Assembly (NCBI RefSeq): GCF_000003815.2
Contig: NC_049987.1
Span: forward strand, 6,239,870 to 6,303,869
DNA from: Branchiostoma floridae
Taxonomy: Eukaryota > Chordata > Leptocardii > Amphioxiformes > Branchiostomatidae
Direction: 5' to 3'
DNA length: 64,000 nucleotides
The translations under genes were made by a program, and so were the position numbers. The notes under the pieces are model-generated. The model had not been told where the DNA came from and did no database searches. It saw nothing but the letters and a program-made list of their open reading frames with translations. Shown here one piece after another: positions 48,701-60,165 of this stretch; within the stretch, counting starts at the first letter, position 1, and each line of letters starts with the position of its first letter.

Positions 48701-50805
48701 CTAGTCCCTTGACCTCCAGGTCGTTGGGGGGACAAGGTAGACGTGAAGATCGAGAGTTGCCTCCAGGTTCTTCTATCCCTAGATCTTAGAATCGAATTAT
48801 CCTTAGTATTGTCTTCCTAGAATAAATCATCATCTGTAATACTTGCTGATCTAGAGGGAATATTACCTAAGAAGAAAGCTTTACGTGTCACCCACCTTTA
48901 ACCCACCAAAATGGCGGATGCTACATGACATCACAATCACGTGACTTTAAACACCCTGATTATCATTTCAGCAGTCGATAATTTCCTACCTGTTGGGACA
49001 ACCTGGACGTGAGTTGTAGCCTGCGTTGGCCTTGTCGTAACTATAGCTTGCGTGGTGGTGGTTGTTGCCTGGGTTACAACGGTACCGCTTCCGGCGGCCT
49101 GGCAAACCCCGCAGAACTTGTGGCACAGGTCGAGCACGTAGTCGGTCCCGCAGGATGCGGTGGTGGGCCAGCCAGGGTTCGCGCCGCAGTTCGGGCTGTC
49201 GTCCTGGCAAACATCTTACAAAACAAGCAAAGCAAGTAACAATTAGCTAGCTACGAGGGGCGTTCAATAAGTAATGCCCCTGACTCATTTTCCATAGCAG
49301 GAGATAAATGAAACTTGACACAGTTATTAGTCTTTCTCTATATAGGAACCACCTAGAGTTATGAATTTCTCCCATTGTTTGATGCATCTCTGGACACCGT
49401 TTTTGTAGGGCACCCCAGGTTGGTCCTCCAACAGATACCTCATCAATGACAGAAGAGGGACGACCAGGTCTGGGAGCTGTTTCCACAGACTTCCGGCCAT
49501 GTTTGAATTCACGATGCCAGCGTTTTACAACGTCATATGATGGGGCATCATCACCATAAGTTTCTTTCATTTCATCAAAAGTCTCCTTTGGTGTGCGTCC
49601 TTTCAAATACAAAAACCGAATCACTGCGCGACACTAAACTGGCTCCATTTCACACCTGGCTCATTTCACACCTGACTCAGTTCAAACACCTTTAAATCAG
49701 CAACTAATAGTTGAGAGCTGGTTTTTGCAACAAAACATATAGAGATATTAATCATTATACATGTTAAATTTTATCTAGATCAGACAACTGAAAGTGGGTC
49801 AGAGACATTACTTATTGAACGCCCCTCGTAGCAAGTACAAGTTTAGACAGGAGCTTCCTATGCATGCAAATAAGTAATTGTGTTTTAGTTTGTAAATGCC
49901 GGTTACTTGAATTTCATGTAAGTTGTACGTTTTGTATCTTTGTATGTTAGACGGGCCTGGAAACAGCTAGGTAGGTACTAGGTATGTTTTGATACCCCGA
50001 AGTCCAGGAAGATCAGCTACATACAAATTATGTATGGTCGCTAATGGGCTAAATAAAGTATCCAATTGTCCAAGGCACAGATCTCAGGTGTTGGTAGTTA
50101 CACCTGCAGCATTTTTAAAAGGCGTTAGGGAGGGAAACTGCTTTGAAGTTCAGAAGTCCTTGGTTTCACCATTGTATTTCTGACCAAAAATATTTCTTTG
50201 TTAACACACTAATTTGTACGCTAATTCTATCATCACAAACATATTTTGAGATCTTAGAATTTCTTTTGCTTCATAAGACACGAGTTCAATGACCCTACAT
50301 AGCAAATTTATCGATTTTTTTTCTACACCTAATCATAGACTACCGGAAGGGACGCGCTCGATAAGCGTGTTTGTCATATCGTTGCATATTATAACTGTGG
50401 TTCATAATTTCAGGGCTGATTATGAAGATGAAATATGCAATCCTCCGAATAAGAAATATAAATTAGCAGGGTGCGATAAAGCACTGATATCTAATTGATT
50501 ATTCATTGTTTGACTATTCATTAATTTACTATAAAAAGTTTGATAGTCCTGACTATTACTTTCAATATTTTCAATAAATGGTAGTGCTAAATAGGTTAAT
50601 TAAAATTTGAGTCCGCTGCCACTTTGTCTTCGTACTTTTATTTGTGTTATTCCGTTTTTTTTTTCTTCAATAAAAAAAATAATAATGACGTGTTTTCCGT
50701 ACCGCTGCACGTGGGTCCGTCCCACCCGGGCTGGCACCGGCAGGTGCACGTGCTGGAGTCAAGGATACCGCCGTTCGCGCACTGCAGGCCGCAGGCTGGG
50801 AAACC

Positions 50806-50856
<51 letters not shown>

Positions 50857-53382
50857 TATCTATCTATCTATCTATCTATCAATCGATCGATCGATCGATC
50901 AATCAATCAATCAATCAATAATTAGATGAATGTATATGAATGAATGAGTCTCTCTATCCATCCATCCATCCAACAATTGAATTATCGATCAATCAATTAA
51001 TCAAACTAACCATAAATCAATCAAATCATCCACCTATTCATCAAGGAATTCATCAATGAATCGACCAATGGATCCATACAGCAATAATTCGATCATTGAA
51101 TTAATCGGACCATCAAGTAATAAGGCCAACCTATCAAACTATTTAGCAATTATCGATAGATCGATAAAGGACGATTATTCGATCATTAAAATAACGTTTT
51201 GATCAATCTATCAAGCAATCTACCAGATAATCAAACTATCAATTAATCAATTGATATTTAGATGAATCAAACAATGGGTCATTTAATTAATCATTTATTT
51301 ATTAGATTATCAAATAATACAGTCAAACAATGGCAAACAAATTCATAGTTTTTTTATACATCCAAATCAATATAAAATGTAGCAAACTATCAACCTTCAT
51401 CAGGGTGACTGACCCAACTCTAAACACGTGACCGCACGGACGCGTGACCCCAGCAGTAGGTCAAACGTGATTTTTTAGAGGATGTTGTCCTCCGCCATGA
51501 CAAGTGACAATGACGTCATCATGCGTCCGTAAAGTCACGTGTCCAGAGTCACTGGGTCAGTCATTTCAAAGAAGATGAGATATTTGAAATTTTGCACAAA
51601 CTTAACAATTGGTAGTGCTAAATTCATTTCCTTTCATCGTGTTTTTAACTTTTCTTTCCATCTTGTTATTCACCACAGATATGCTTTAATACCAAAAAGT
51701 CAGAGAAAAGAGTTAGGATCTTACTTTGGCACAGGTCCCCTGTCCAGGCACCTACACAGTTACAGTCGCAGGTGTGCTCGTTGTAGTTGGCCGGGTTGCC
51801 GCCCCGGATCCCGCCGTTGTAGCATGGCCCGCGGGGGTCCGTGGCGCACGCTGAGCGGAGCCGGGAGAGAAAAATAAACGATGTATCGCTTTTGTAACAA
51901 TGATAACGGTAATTATGATAATGTAAAAAAAAAACAATTATATAATGTTTTATTGCAAATTCATGCCCATGAGGCTAATTGCAAGTAAGGGAATACTAGA
52001 TACATGAAATAAATGAATTTGATCTAAATATATGTAGATAAACTAAATTCTAACATACAAATATTAAATGGATGAATGTACTTACGGTACAGAATAGGAT
52101 AATAGTAATAATGATGATAACAGTAAAAGCAATAATAAAGATAAAGATGACGATGGTGGCGATGATGCTGATGCTTCTAGCACAAGAAAAATGCTCACTT
52201 CTTTATGATATTAAAATGTAATTAAAAGTATGTCTAATGTGTTGACCTACTGCATGTGCCGCAGAACTCGGGACAGTTCTGCATGACGTAGTCGTGGGTG
52301 GTGCACATGGAGGTCAGAGGCCAGCCCGGGCTGGCGCCGCACAGCGGGTTGATGTTCTGGCAGGTTGATTGAGAGGCTAAAAACAGAAGAAAGAAAATCA
52401 CAATAAAAGAAAGATCTTTGTGATATGTTTAGTCTCTCACGAGCTTGATGATAAAACAGAAGCACAACGACAGTGCCATGACATATTTCTAGTCTGTATG
52501 GGCTCAACTTCTCACTTCTTAAAGTAGCTGTATAGATGTAAGGGCAAGTAGAGCTTATAATACATTGTTAATCTTATTGCATAAGAAACATTATTTGTTT
52601 GTGCTATCTAGATATCTAAAGCTAGAAAACTTGACTTGTATATAATTGGAAAAAGTATAGATCTGCTAATACAGTATCAGTAATTGCTGAGATATGGAGA
52701 CTTTTCAATGTAGATACCCAGGTGTTCAATACATTCTTGGAAACACCTTGATACACCATGTTGATGTAATGCGATAATGATAACATAAGAGTACCCGGTG
52801 GAATCACATGAGTTGAAGTTTGGGTTCATGCCAAGTTATTGAGTACAAATGAACCATATGTTTGGGTATTTGAATGAAACGGGGAATCATATATAAAGTC
52901 GTTGTTTTTTCTACAGATGCAAATCGCTGTTCAAGATCTTTTTACTACTCGATTCAATCACTTTTCAACAAAACGTGAACGCCATGGTTTTGGTCGTGTA
53001 TAGCTTTTTCTTGATAGCTTCAATTGTAGGTCATGAATAGATTTGTAACAGATGGAAAGTTCATGTAAAGGTATATAAAGTGGTACGAATTGGAAACGTT
53101 CATAAAAATGCTTCGGTGAAAGTAAGCGTTTACTCATCTGTTTCAGTCAAAGCCATTGTTCTTGTTTTTTGTTTGTTTATTGTTGTTTTTTTAGAAAATG
53201 GCTTCCAACATTATAAACGTAATGCATGCAGAACTCGATTCACACAGCAAAGTTACCAAATGACGTACTTAAAATGCGCATCTACAGACCCATTTCATTT
53301 TTTTTTTACAAAAAAATATCACATTGTTTATCGCCTCACCTGCAATGCCAAATCCGGCAGCAAGAAAAATAGTCCACAACAT
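45719..53382 (-). CDS. Paralogue D: secreted ShK-EGF-EGF-ShK-C-type lectin
   Basis: I infer nine exons, in transcript order: 53382-53340, 52376-52251, 51850-51725, 50795-50703, 49214-48990, 48526-48378, 47283-47152, 46364-46250, 45729-45719. Phases agree throughout (1020 nt, 339 residues). Residues 1-14 are a signal peptide (MLWTIFLAAGFGIA). About 15-56 is ShKT (TCQNINPLCGASPGWP). Residues 57-129 are two EGF-like modules (NYNEHTCDCNCVGAW and CTCRCQPGWDGPTC). About 130-165 is a second ShKT (CHKFCGVC). A Thr-rich linker runs to 204. Residues 205-336 are a complete C-type lectin domain: CPTGFLQLPNKNICI, WYDAGNTCATFGG, WRYADGTAVVGFNKWN, then GEPNNSGGDEGC and TWNDLNCG. EPN with WND is the calcium and mannose-type sugar-binding signature. 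The final coding piece is only 11 nt (ILP and stop). The protein is probably a secreted glycan-binding factor; an immune role is inference. Confidence 0.9.
46560..46662 (+). mobile_element. LINE 3' tail fragment
   Basis: Contains cctgtacttagcccaatgtg and gcaataaaggtcttcaatc, matching the 3' UTR pattern at 11050-11100. It lies antisense in an intron of paralogue D. Confidence 0.55.
47770..48020. other. Assembly gap, 251 N, inside a repeated segment
   Basis: The undetermined run is flanked by near-identical ~135-bp direct repeats (47634-47768 and 48072-48206), suggesting a mis-joined or collapsed region in an intron of paralogue D. Confidence 0.97.
49254..49828 (-). mobile_element. Internally deleted mariner-type transposon
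   Basis: A 575-bp element with terminal repeats cgaggggcgttcaataagta and its inverse tacttattgaacgcccctcg, flanked by TA. The minus-strand frame from 49624 encodes a mariner N-terminal helix-turn-helix (LKGRTPKETFDEMKETYGDD, VVKRWHREFKHGRKSVE, PRPGRPSS). It then jumps, out of frame, to the transposase C-terminus (IKQWEKFITLGGSYIEKD). The catalytic DDE/D core is absent, so the copy is non-autonomous. Confidence 0.9.
50806..50925. repeat. Compound (ATCA)n(ATCT)n(ATCG)n microsatellite
   Basis: A tetranucleotide tract of about 120 bp changes motif stepwise. Its left end is only about 10 bp from the acceptor of the paralogue D exon 50795-50703. ATCA-like low-complexity sequence continues to about 51260. 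Confidence 0.95.
51945..51995 (-). mobile_element. LINE 3' tail fragment
   Basis: The minus strand shows ttgcaattagcctcatgggc then gaatttgcaataaaaca, the same family as 13230-14275. Confidence 0.6.
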
Positions 53383-53446
53383 GGCGGTGAGTTCGGTCCT
53401 GTTCGACGTCTGGGTAGAAAGTGCGGGGAAATCGACCCGTCCGTTA

Positions 53447-53454
53447 TACTTATA
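53447..53454 (-). promoter_or_regulatory. TATA-like box of paralogue D
   Basis: TATAAGTA on the minus strand, about 65-72 bp upstream of the ATG at 53382. Confidence 0.45.
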
Positions 53455-54102
53455 CCGCACAGGATAGGCACGTACAACTGTTGACATTTTGCGCTATTAA
53501 TATTAATATCAAATATAATGTGGTACAGATTAGGTCACGGCCAACAAAGTTTGCGACTACGTTGAACCATGACACCGTCATTATAATACAGACGCGTGTT
53601 GTTTTTTCTTCCTTTGGTGGAGGGGGGGGGGGCTGTACACAGCAGAAAACACCGACAGGATTGTATCATTATTGATATGTCCATAAACTACCAAAAAGTG
53701 TACTTTTTTCCCTACTGCGAGACAGACATATCATACCCTTGGACAGCCGTTATGTAACGCCAGCATTTCTGGCAATCTTTTAACAAAAAAACCTTGGCAT
53801 GTTAATTGTTATTGGATCATAGCTGGAGTAGGACAATGTATATCTAAAAGCAAAGTTGATGCAAGTAGCTTATAATTTATGTACCCAATTGCAATTGTCC
53901 GTTCGTTTTTAATAATGCTTTGATATTATTTTATACATGATTGTGTATTATATATAATTCCCCACTGCACCGCAAATTCGCAATATGATTTAAGAAAAAA
54001 GTGGCAAATTCGGGGCCCCCTCCGTTACTTGTATATTTCTGTATTTCATGCAAGTCATCAAATATCATCAATTATTGCCTCTGTTATGACGTGACATGAC
54101 AT

Positions 54103-54764
54103 NNNNNNNNNNNNNNNNNNNNNNNNNNNNNNNNNNNNNNNNNNNNNNNNNNNNNNNNNNNNNNNNNNNNNNNNNNNNNNNNNNNNNNNNNNNNNNNNNN
54201 NNNNNNNNNNNNNNNNNNNNNNNNNNNNNNNNNNNNNNNNNNNNNNNNNNNNNNNNNNNNNNNNNNNNNNNNNNNNNNNNNNNNNNNNNNNNNNNNNNNN
54301 NNNNNNNNNNNNNNNNNNNNNNNNNNNNNNNNNNNNNNNNNNNNNNNNNNNNNNNNNNNNNNNNNNNNNNNNNNNNNNNNNNNNNNNNNNNNNNNNNNNN
54401 NNNNNNNNNNNNNNNNNNNNNNNNNNNNNNNNNNNNNNNNNNNNNNNNNNNNNNNNNNNNNNNNNNNNNNNNNNNNNNNNNNNNNNNNNNNNNNNNNNNN
54501 NNNNNNNNNNNNNNNNNNNNNNNNNNNNNNNNNNNNNNNNNNNNNNNNNNNNNNNNNNNNNNNNNNNNNNNNNNNNNNNNNNNNNNNNNNNNNNNNNNNN
54601 NNNNNNNNNNNNNNNNNNNNNNNNNNNNNNNNNNNNNNNNNNNNNNNNNNNNNNNNNNNNNNNNNNNNNNNNNNNNNNNNNNNNNNNNNNNNNNNNNNNN
54701 NNNNNNNNNNNNNNNNNNNNNNNNNNNNNNNNNNNNNNNNNNNNNNNNNNNNNNNNNNNNNNNN
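54103..54764. other. Assembly gap, 662 N
   Basis: An undetermined run. Right after it (54766-54832) are 17-bp inverted arms (ggcatgaacctgatgcc and ggcatcagggtcatacc), possibly the end of an element lying in the gap. Confidence 0.97.
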
Positions 54765-57700
54765 AGGCATGAACCTGATGCCTACGAACACATGCCAGAG
54801 TTTCTTCGTCGGCATCAGGGTCATACCTCCTCGTAATGTAGAGCTCGCTGACAACTCGGCCGAGCTAAATTCTTGATTTGTAAAGCCGGCTTAAAGACAG
54901 ATTAAAGACAATCGCGGATTGTCCTAGGACAGCCGGCTCGGAAGCTTGGGATTGGGATCTGTCTGTACACAATGCGCGATGATTCTACTGGTATAGAGTT
55001 AGGGTCCGGTAGAGATAGGTTGACCCTAGCCCTAACAAAATCTGTACAATCAGAATCGTGGATTGTCCTACTTTAACACAGATCCCATCCGAAACTAAAA
55101 TGATTTGTCCTCGATTCTATTTGTCCTTGGAGACTCCGATTTCAATCTGTCCTAAGACATATCCGCGACCTTCCTGAATATCCCTATCTTTACAGTGACA
55201 CAGAGTCGTGATTACCCATACAACGTGCATCAGTTCAAGTCGCTTTGTTTTCGCATGCACAGTGCATAAAATGACGTAATCTTCCGTTATGTCGCCATTT
55301 CGTATGATTCGTGTCTATTCTTAGCAACCCAGTATTACAACAAACAGCCTTAACTATGAGGTAGGTACCTTTCCTCTCATGGTACAATGTACCACTCACT
55401 TTTCAATCATTAATTGATACATGCACTGACAGAAATATGACAATATCACAATGGATTTTGAATATTATGTATTAATTGGTAGTACTTGAAAGTCAATCCC
55501 CAAGCTTTCCTTTGTTGTTGTTTTTTTTTGTATAATTTTCAGCGATGCTATGATAATACATTCCATCGTCACGGATCTACTTCAAGCTATTTCCGCTACA
55601 AGATAGCTGAAGTTTGTACGACTATTGTACACAATTTCCTGTGGTGTCAGCTTGTCGCAGGACGAACCCGCGCGTGGCTGTCTGCAGTCAACACATCACA
55701 CACTCCATACACGCGTGACCCAATCATGCCCGTCGTATCTTAAAAGACGTCATGTCCTGTTCAATATCAAACATATGACAAGGCACACATGCACATATTA
55801 TAAGTCGCGCAGTTTTATAACAACATACAAACAGTGCTGTCGCACTCGAGGAGGTCGCACTACAAAGACCATTAGATACAAGACGTAACAGAAGTATGTC
55901 AACAGGAAACGTTGTCATCGCGATCAGCCTTACAAATTCCATCAAACAGGTTATAGAGTACCTACCTGACGTGTATAGCTAACACGACCTACACTAACCC
56001 TGTATCTACCTCGAATCATATCCTGCTGTATATCAAACATATATCATTACTCAGTGATATCTAGTGATCTACGTTTGTATCAACGCTGCGAAGATAAGGT
56101 ATATGCCGATATTTGGGCTCTACTATCAGACCTTGTTTACACGTTCTGATGTAAGATCCAACAAGTCAATCAGAGATGGCAGACTTCACCCCTTACCCAG
56201 ATAGAAGTAGCCGCGATGAGTATTTATGACAACGCTGCATCGTATATATTAGAAGAATATGTGACCTCCCCGACTTTGATGGGGTTTTTTTACTGGTAGG
56301 CAACTTATCTGATCAGCTTCCAACTATAGATGGCCTTTATTGTTCATGACTCTTCAAGCCCCAGTCATGGCCTGGAAAAAGGTCGAACGGCCATGGTCGG
56401 CAAGGTGTGACAGGGGCATGACTCAATTCTTTCAGAGAACCCATCCCCACACCTCCAACGTCACACCCTGTTGTGATGTTGTGCATGTTTGCTGTACGGA
56501 GGTGGAGGATACGGCACGATAACCCCTGGTGTGGGGGTCAGACTGGAGAGGAAACCGCGTGCGTCAGACTCAGGGCGTACTGGGTCCACACCTGCGCCGT
56601 TCTCACTACTGCAGAGTATGTCAAGCCCAAATTAACTTGTTGGATGTGTTGTCAGTTCTTGATGAAAGATGTGTAGCGATATGATGTACCATTCTTATGT
56701 GCATTTGTCTGTCACAACTCCAATATCAGTAACGCTGCCTGAGAGGCAGTGTAATGTATTTGTCACATTTCCGAGTAAATAAAAGAAAATACGACAAGAA
56801 GCAGTTAGGGTATGAAAGCCAGTTTCTACCAGACCACTTCAGTGTCACTGACGAAAGATAGTGGATGCTATCTTAAACGTCTGTTTCCAAAATCATATCA
56901 AGTAAATGCTTTTGGCGTATCTTATTACCCGGGTGTCTGACCGTCGTCGACGAACCCAAAATAGCTTTACATTTGTCATTGATTGCATTGCATAACCAGT
57001 AGATTGCCTAATGCCCCTGTTACACATAGCTGACCATAACCTTTACCAGACCGTGGTTGATTAACAGTCGTGAGCAAGGTCAACTGTGGTTGGGAGTTGG
57101 TCAGCCTACTGGTCTTTAAACGACGTCTGCGCCAACCGACGACGGATTTCAGTCAGAAGTAGTTGGAACAGTCATGAATGTTTTACTTGTCTCCGTTCAG
57201 AGATATCGAGAGCAAACTTGAGCTGGACTCAAGATTGCAAATTTTTGGGACAGTACTGGATATGTGGATCGGGTCTTTAGACGCAACACGCCTGGCTTAC
57301 ACAGTAGGACAAGCTATGTGAAACCAGATAGTAAGGTTTGATCCACTCACAATTAGGGATGGAGCTATAATCTTTTTGATGATCAAGTGAAAATGAGTCG
57401 TCCCTCGGATAGGACGTTAAATGGAGGTCCCGTGTCTGGGGAGAGCCACACCCCGGGCACGTAAAAGAACCCGCCACGTGTGCGATGGTGCGATGTGAGC
57501 GGATCAAACCATTCCGGCCGAAATGGGGTAGGAATTTCCCGAGTAGCCTCGTAACCCCTGCTTCGCCTATTGAGTCAGTGCAGTCAAGCTTGCCTAAGCT
57601 TGATGTTTCTGACTTAGGGAGAAGAAATGCTGCTACACTTATTGCTATGGGCCGCTCTTCATCTTCATGATGGTAACATCAGGCCCTACGACCCTGATTT

Positions 57701-60105
57701 AGAAAAAAAAAGTGGGATCTTATATGTGCTCAATTGCAAGGTGTCGCTCTTCTCAAACACGGGACCTTCAGCTTTGCTCCCCCAACCGAAGCTATTTACC
57801 CATTTTCATCTGCGAGTGAGGAAATAGGTGTAAACCACTTTTTCCAAGGCAACAGCATAAGAACTTGCAAAGGATTCAAACACAGGACCCTTGAATCTGA
57901 GTTAAAAGGTTCTTTAAAAAATGTACGTTTTTGCTTGCCTGAATATTCAAAATTTACGTATCTTAACTGTAGTATATACAAAGAGAGGGTGGACTTGGTC
58001 CGGGCAAGCAGCCCGCGATGATGATGATATACAAAGACGTCTAGATTCATTAGGAAGTCATGTACACATTAAGACTAAGACAACAGTCTGGTTTGAGCAA
58101 TATTCATGTTCCACCCATTGCTATTTGCACATTGACATTTCTAGCAATTTTTTAAACATAATTTCTAATACACAGTGACTTTAATACAATAAAATGCTGT
58201 TTACACAAGTTCTGATTTTGTTTCTTCATTTTGGCAGTGTATCTTTGATTTGTTGATTTACATTTGTGATGTTTGCTCTGTGTAACTGTCCTAAGTCTGG
58301 AAACATTTGCTGTTATTATGCCGGCCTCTTGTGCAGAGTTTCCACTCAAATTAAAGCTGTCAATGTATTACTAACCTATGTATATGTTGAATACTGTTGC
58401 ACTGTAACACATGACAGAGCTTTCTTAAAAGCACAAAGAATGGTAAGATACAGAGGGGGCAATCAGATATGGCTTTGCTATCCGACAAAAACGGTCCTGG
58501 CATATATTCGTTCTTGGTTATCATGTAACCTTTACTACAAAGACACAAAAGTCTATAGGACCAAGGTGGTTGAACTGTTACTGTGTCAGTCTTGAATTCA
58601 AACGATCTGCTTCTGTTTTTGGCAACAGGTCTTTTCGTATTAACTCCAACTTGAAGACCGGGTTTCAACCCTTGAACCTGTTTCAATGTACATTGTACAT
58701 GTAACTGTTACACTACTTTTTTCTCACCACACAAAATACTGTAATTCCTGATTTTTTCAATGTACTGTAACAGTTATGTTCACGGTTTTCACGGTGACGA
58801 CTTTAACGTGAACTTATCATTACTGATAACAAATAATTCACAGCCTTTTTTATGTGCACTTGCCGCGACAGTGAACATTAAAAGTTCCGAGAACAAGTTA
58901 AATTTTCTCAGACCATGAAAGTTTGGTATCGAGGAGACAAAGTGAATTACAATAATGTTACCTGTATATTACATCAACCCTTTCCTACTGGTAACACAAT
59001 AGGAATGGTTGCATCTGATGACATGTCAATGTGTCTGATTTCACAAACTTTTTTGTAAATGTAACACACTAGCTTTCTCACAGAAAATCCTGTTATTCAG
59101 ATTTTTGGCAACACTACAGGGATGGAGCCCTGTAGCCTGCCAGGCCAGGCATCCTCCTATATGGTGGGCCTGTATTGGATTACACAGACATTACACCTCT
59201 TTCTGATCAAAGGCTCTTAAGATAGCATACCTAATCAAGTCATCAAAATTGGTACAGACATCTTATATTGGAATTTTGATACTAAACAAGAAAAGCAGTA
59301 TTGTACTGACAAAAACTGACAATCTAGTATCCCAAAGATGACTGCATAATTATGACTGCATGTTTTGAACACTTTCATCTTAATAAATCTGAGGTTTCAT
59401 TCCATGGGTCCCTTGGTAATTAATTACATGCAGTTTTACAAAACATCATTCATTTCTTGAACTTGGATACATATTTGATGCGGTCTCTACTCATTTTCTG
59501 TAACAACTTAAAAAAAAAGAGATCTTTTGATTTTTTTGTTATCATCACTAGCAGCGTTGATAAATCTAAGACTGAAGCGGGGCACACTGATCAAATTTCA
59601 AAGATGGAGTTTCATCTTTCACGATCTTTAGGATATTCTACAACTAGCCAACAGCCTGACATAGTAACAAGTAGATAGCTTGCTTTTTGTCCCTTTTTAA
59701 AGTTTGATTATTCTGTGTAAGCAGTGTCAGTGTGTTAGTCAATCAACTCAACAAGTTAACTGATGTGAAGGCATCTACGGGGATTGCCAACAGTGGATGG
59801 ATATGTTATTAGATTAGAATTGAGGGATGCCAGTTTGGCAATGAGAAATCTTGTACTCCAGCTGTCCTGTATATAGTGCTCAAGTTTCCCACTAGATGGC
59901 TCTGCTGCACACAGTGTGACTGGACCTCTTAGTTTCAAGAGGGTGCAGGAGAGACTGGTTGCAATATGCGCAATTTACGCTAGATGGATCTAGATGGGGA
60001 ATGTTCATCATCAAAAATTTCAATAGAGGGTGCAGGTAGACTGGATGCAGTGTGCAGAATTTCCACTAGATGGCTCTGCTGCACAGATGGGGAGGATGGT
60101 CCTCA
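54765..60105. other. Intergenic between paralogue D and LTN1
   Basis: I find no exon that I can support. The region near 54900-55170 has repeated cggattgtcctaggacag-like blocks in both orientations and may be a decayed inverted-repeat element. A SINE fragment lies near 57.4 kb. The rest is AT-rich, including the expected LTN1 3' UTR near 60 kb. Confidence 0.45.
57340..57560 (+). mobile_element. SINE fragment (body without tRNA head)
   Basis: Contains caagtgaaaatgagtcgtcc, ggacgttaaatggaggtccc and gtgcgatggtgcg, in the same order as the full SINE at 60603-61100. The tRNA-like head is missing. Confidence 0.7.
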
Positions 60106-60165
60106 TCACCACAAGTTCCTACAGAGGGGGCAGGAGGACTGGTTGCTAGTGCTGAACCATTTGTA
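59885..60165. repeat. ~87-bp tandem copies covering the LTN1 stop exon
   Basis: Three units begin with (a/g)ctagatgg at 59891, 59979 and 60065 and each contains agagggtgcagg...gactggttgca. The third unit includes the terminal coding exon of LTN1, so the two others are diverged partial copies of that exon and its 3' flank. Confidence 0.75.

Noticed and set aside
49009-49250. Plus-strand frames over 49.0-49.25 kb
   Set aside because: Antisense of the paralogue D second ShK exon, whose minus-strand frame gives the conserved cysteine pattern.
54096-54854. Open frames of ~250 codons on both strands
   Set aside because: They run through an assembly gap of undetermined bases and have no sequence support.
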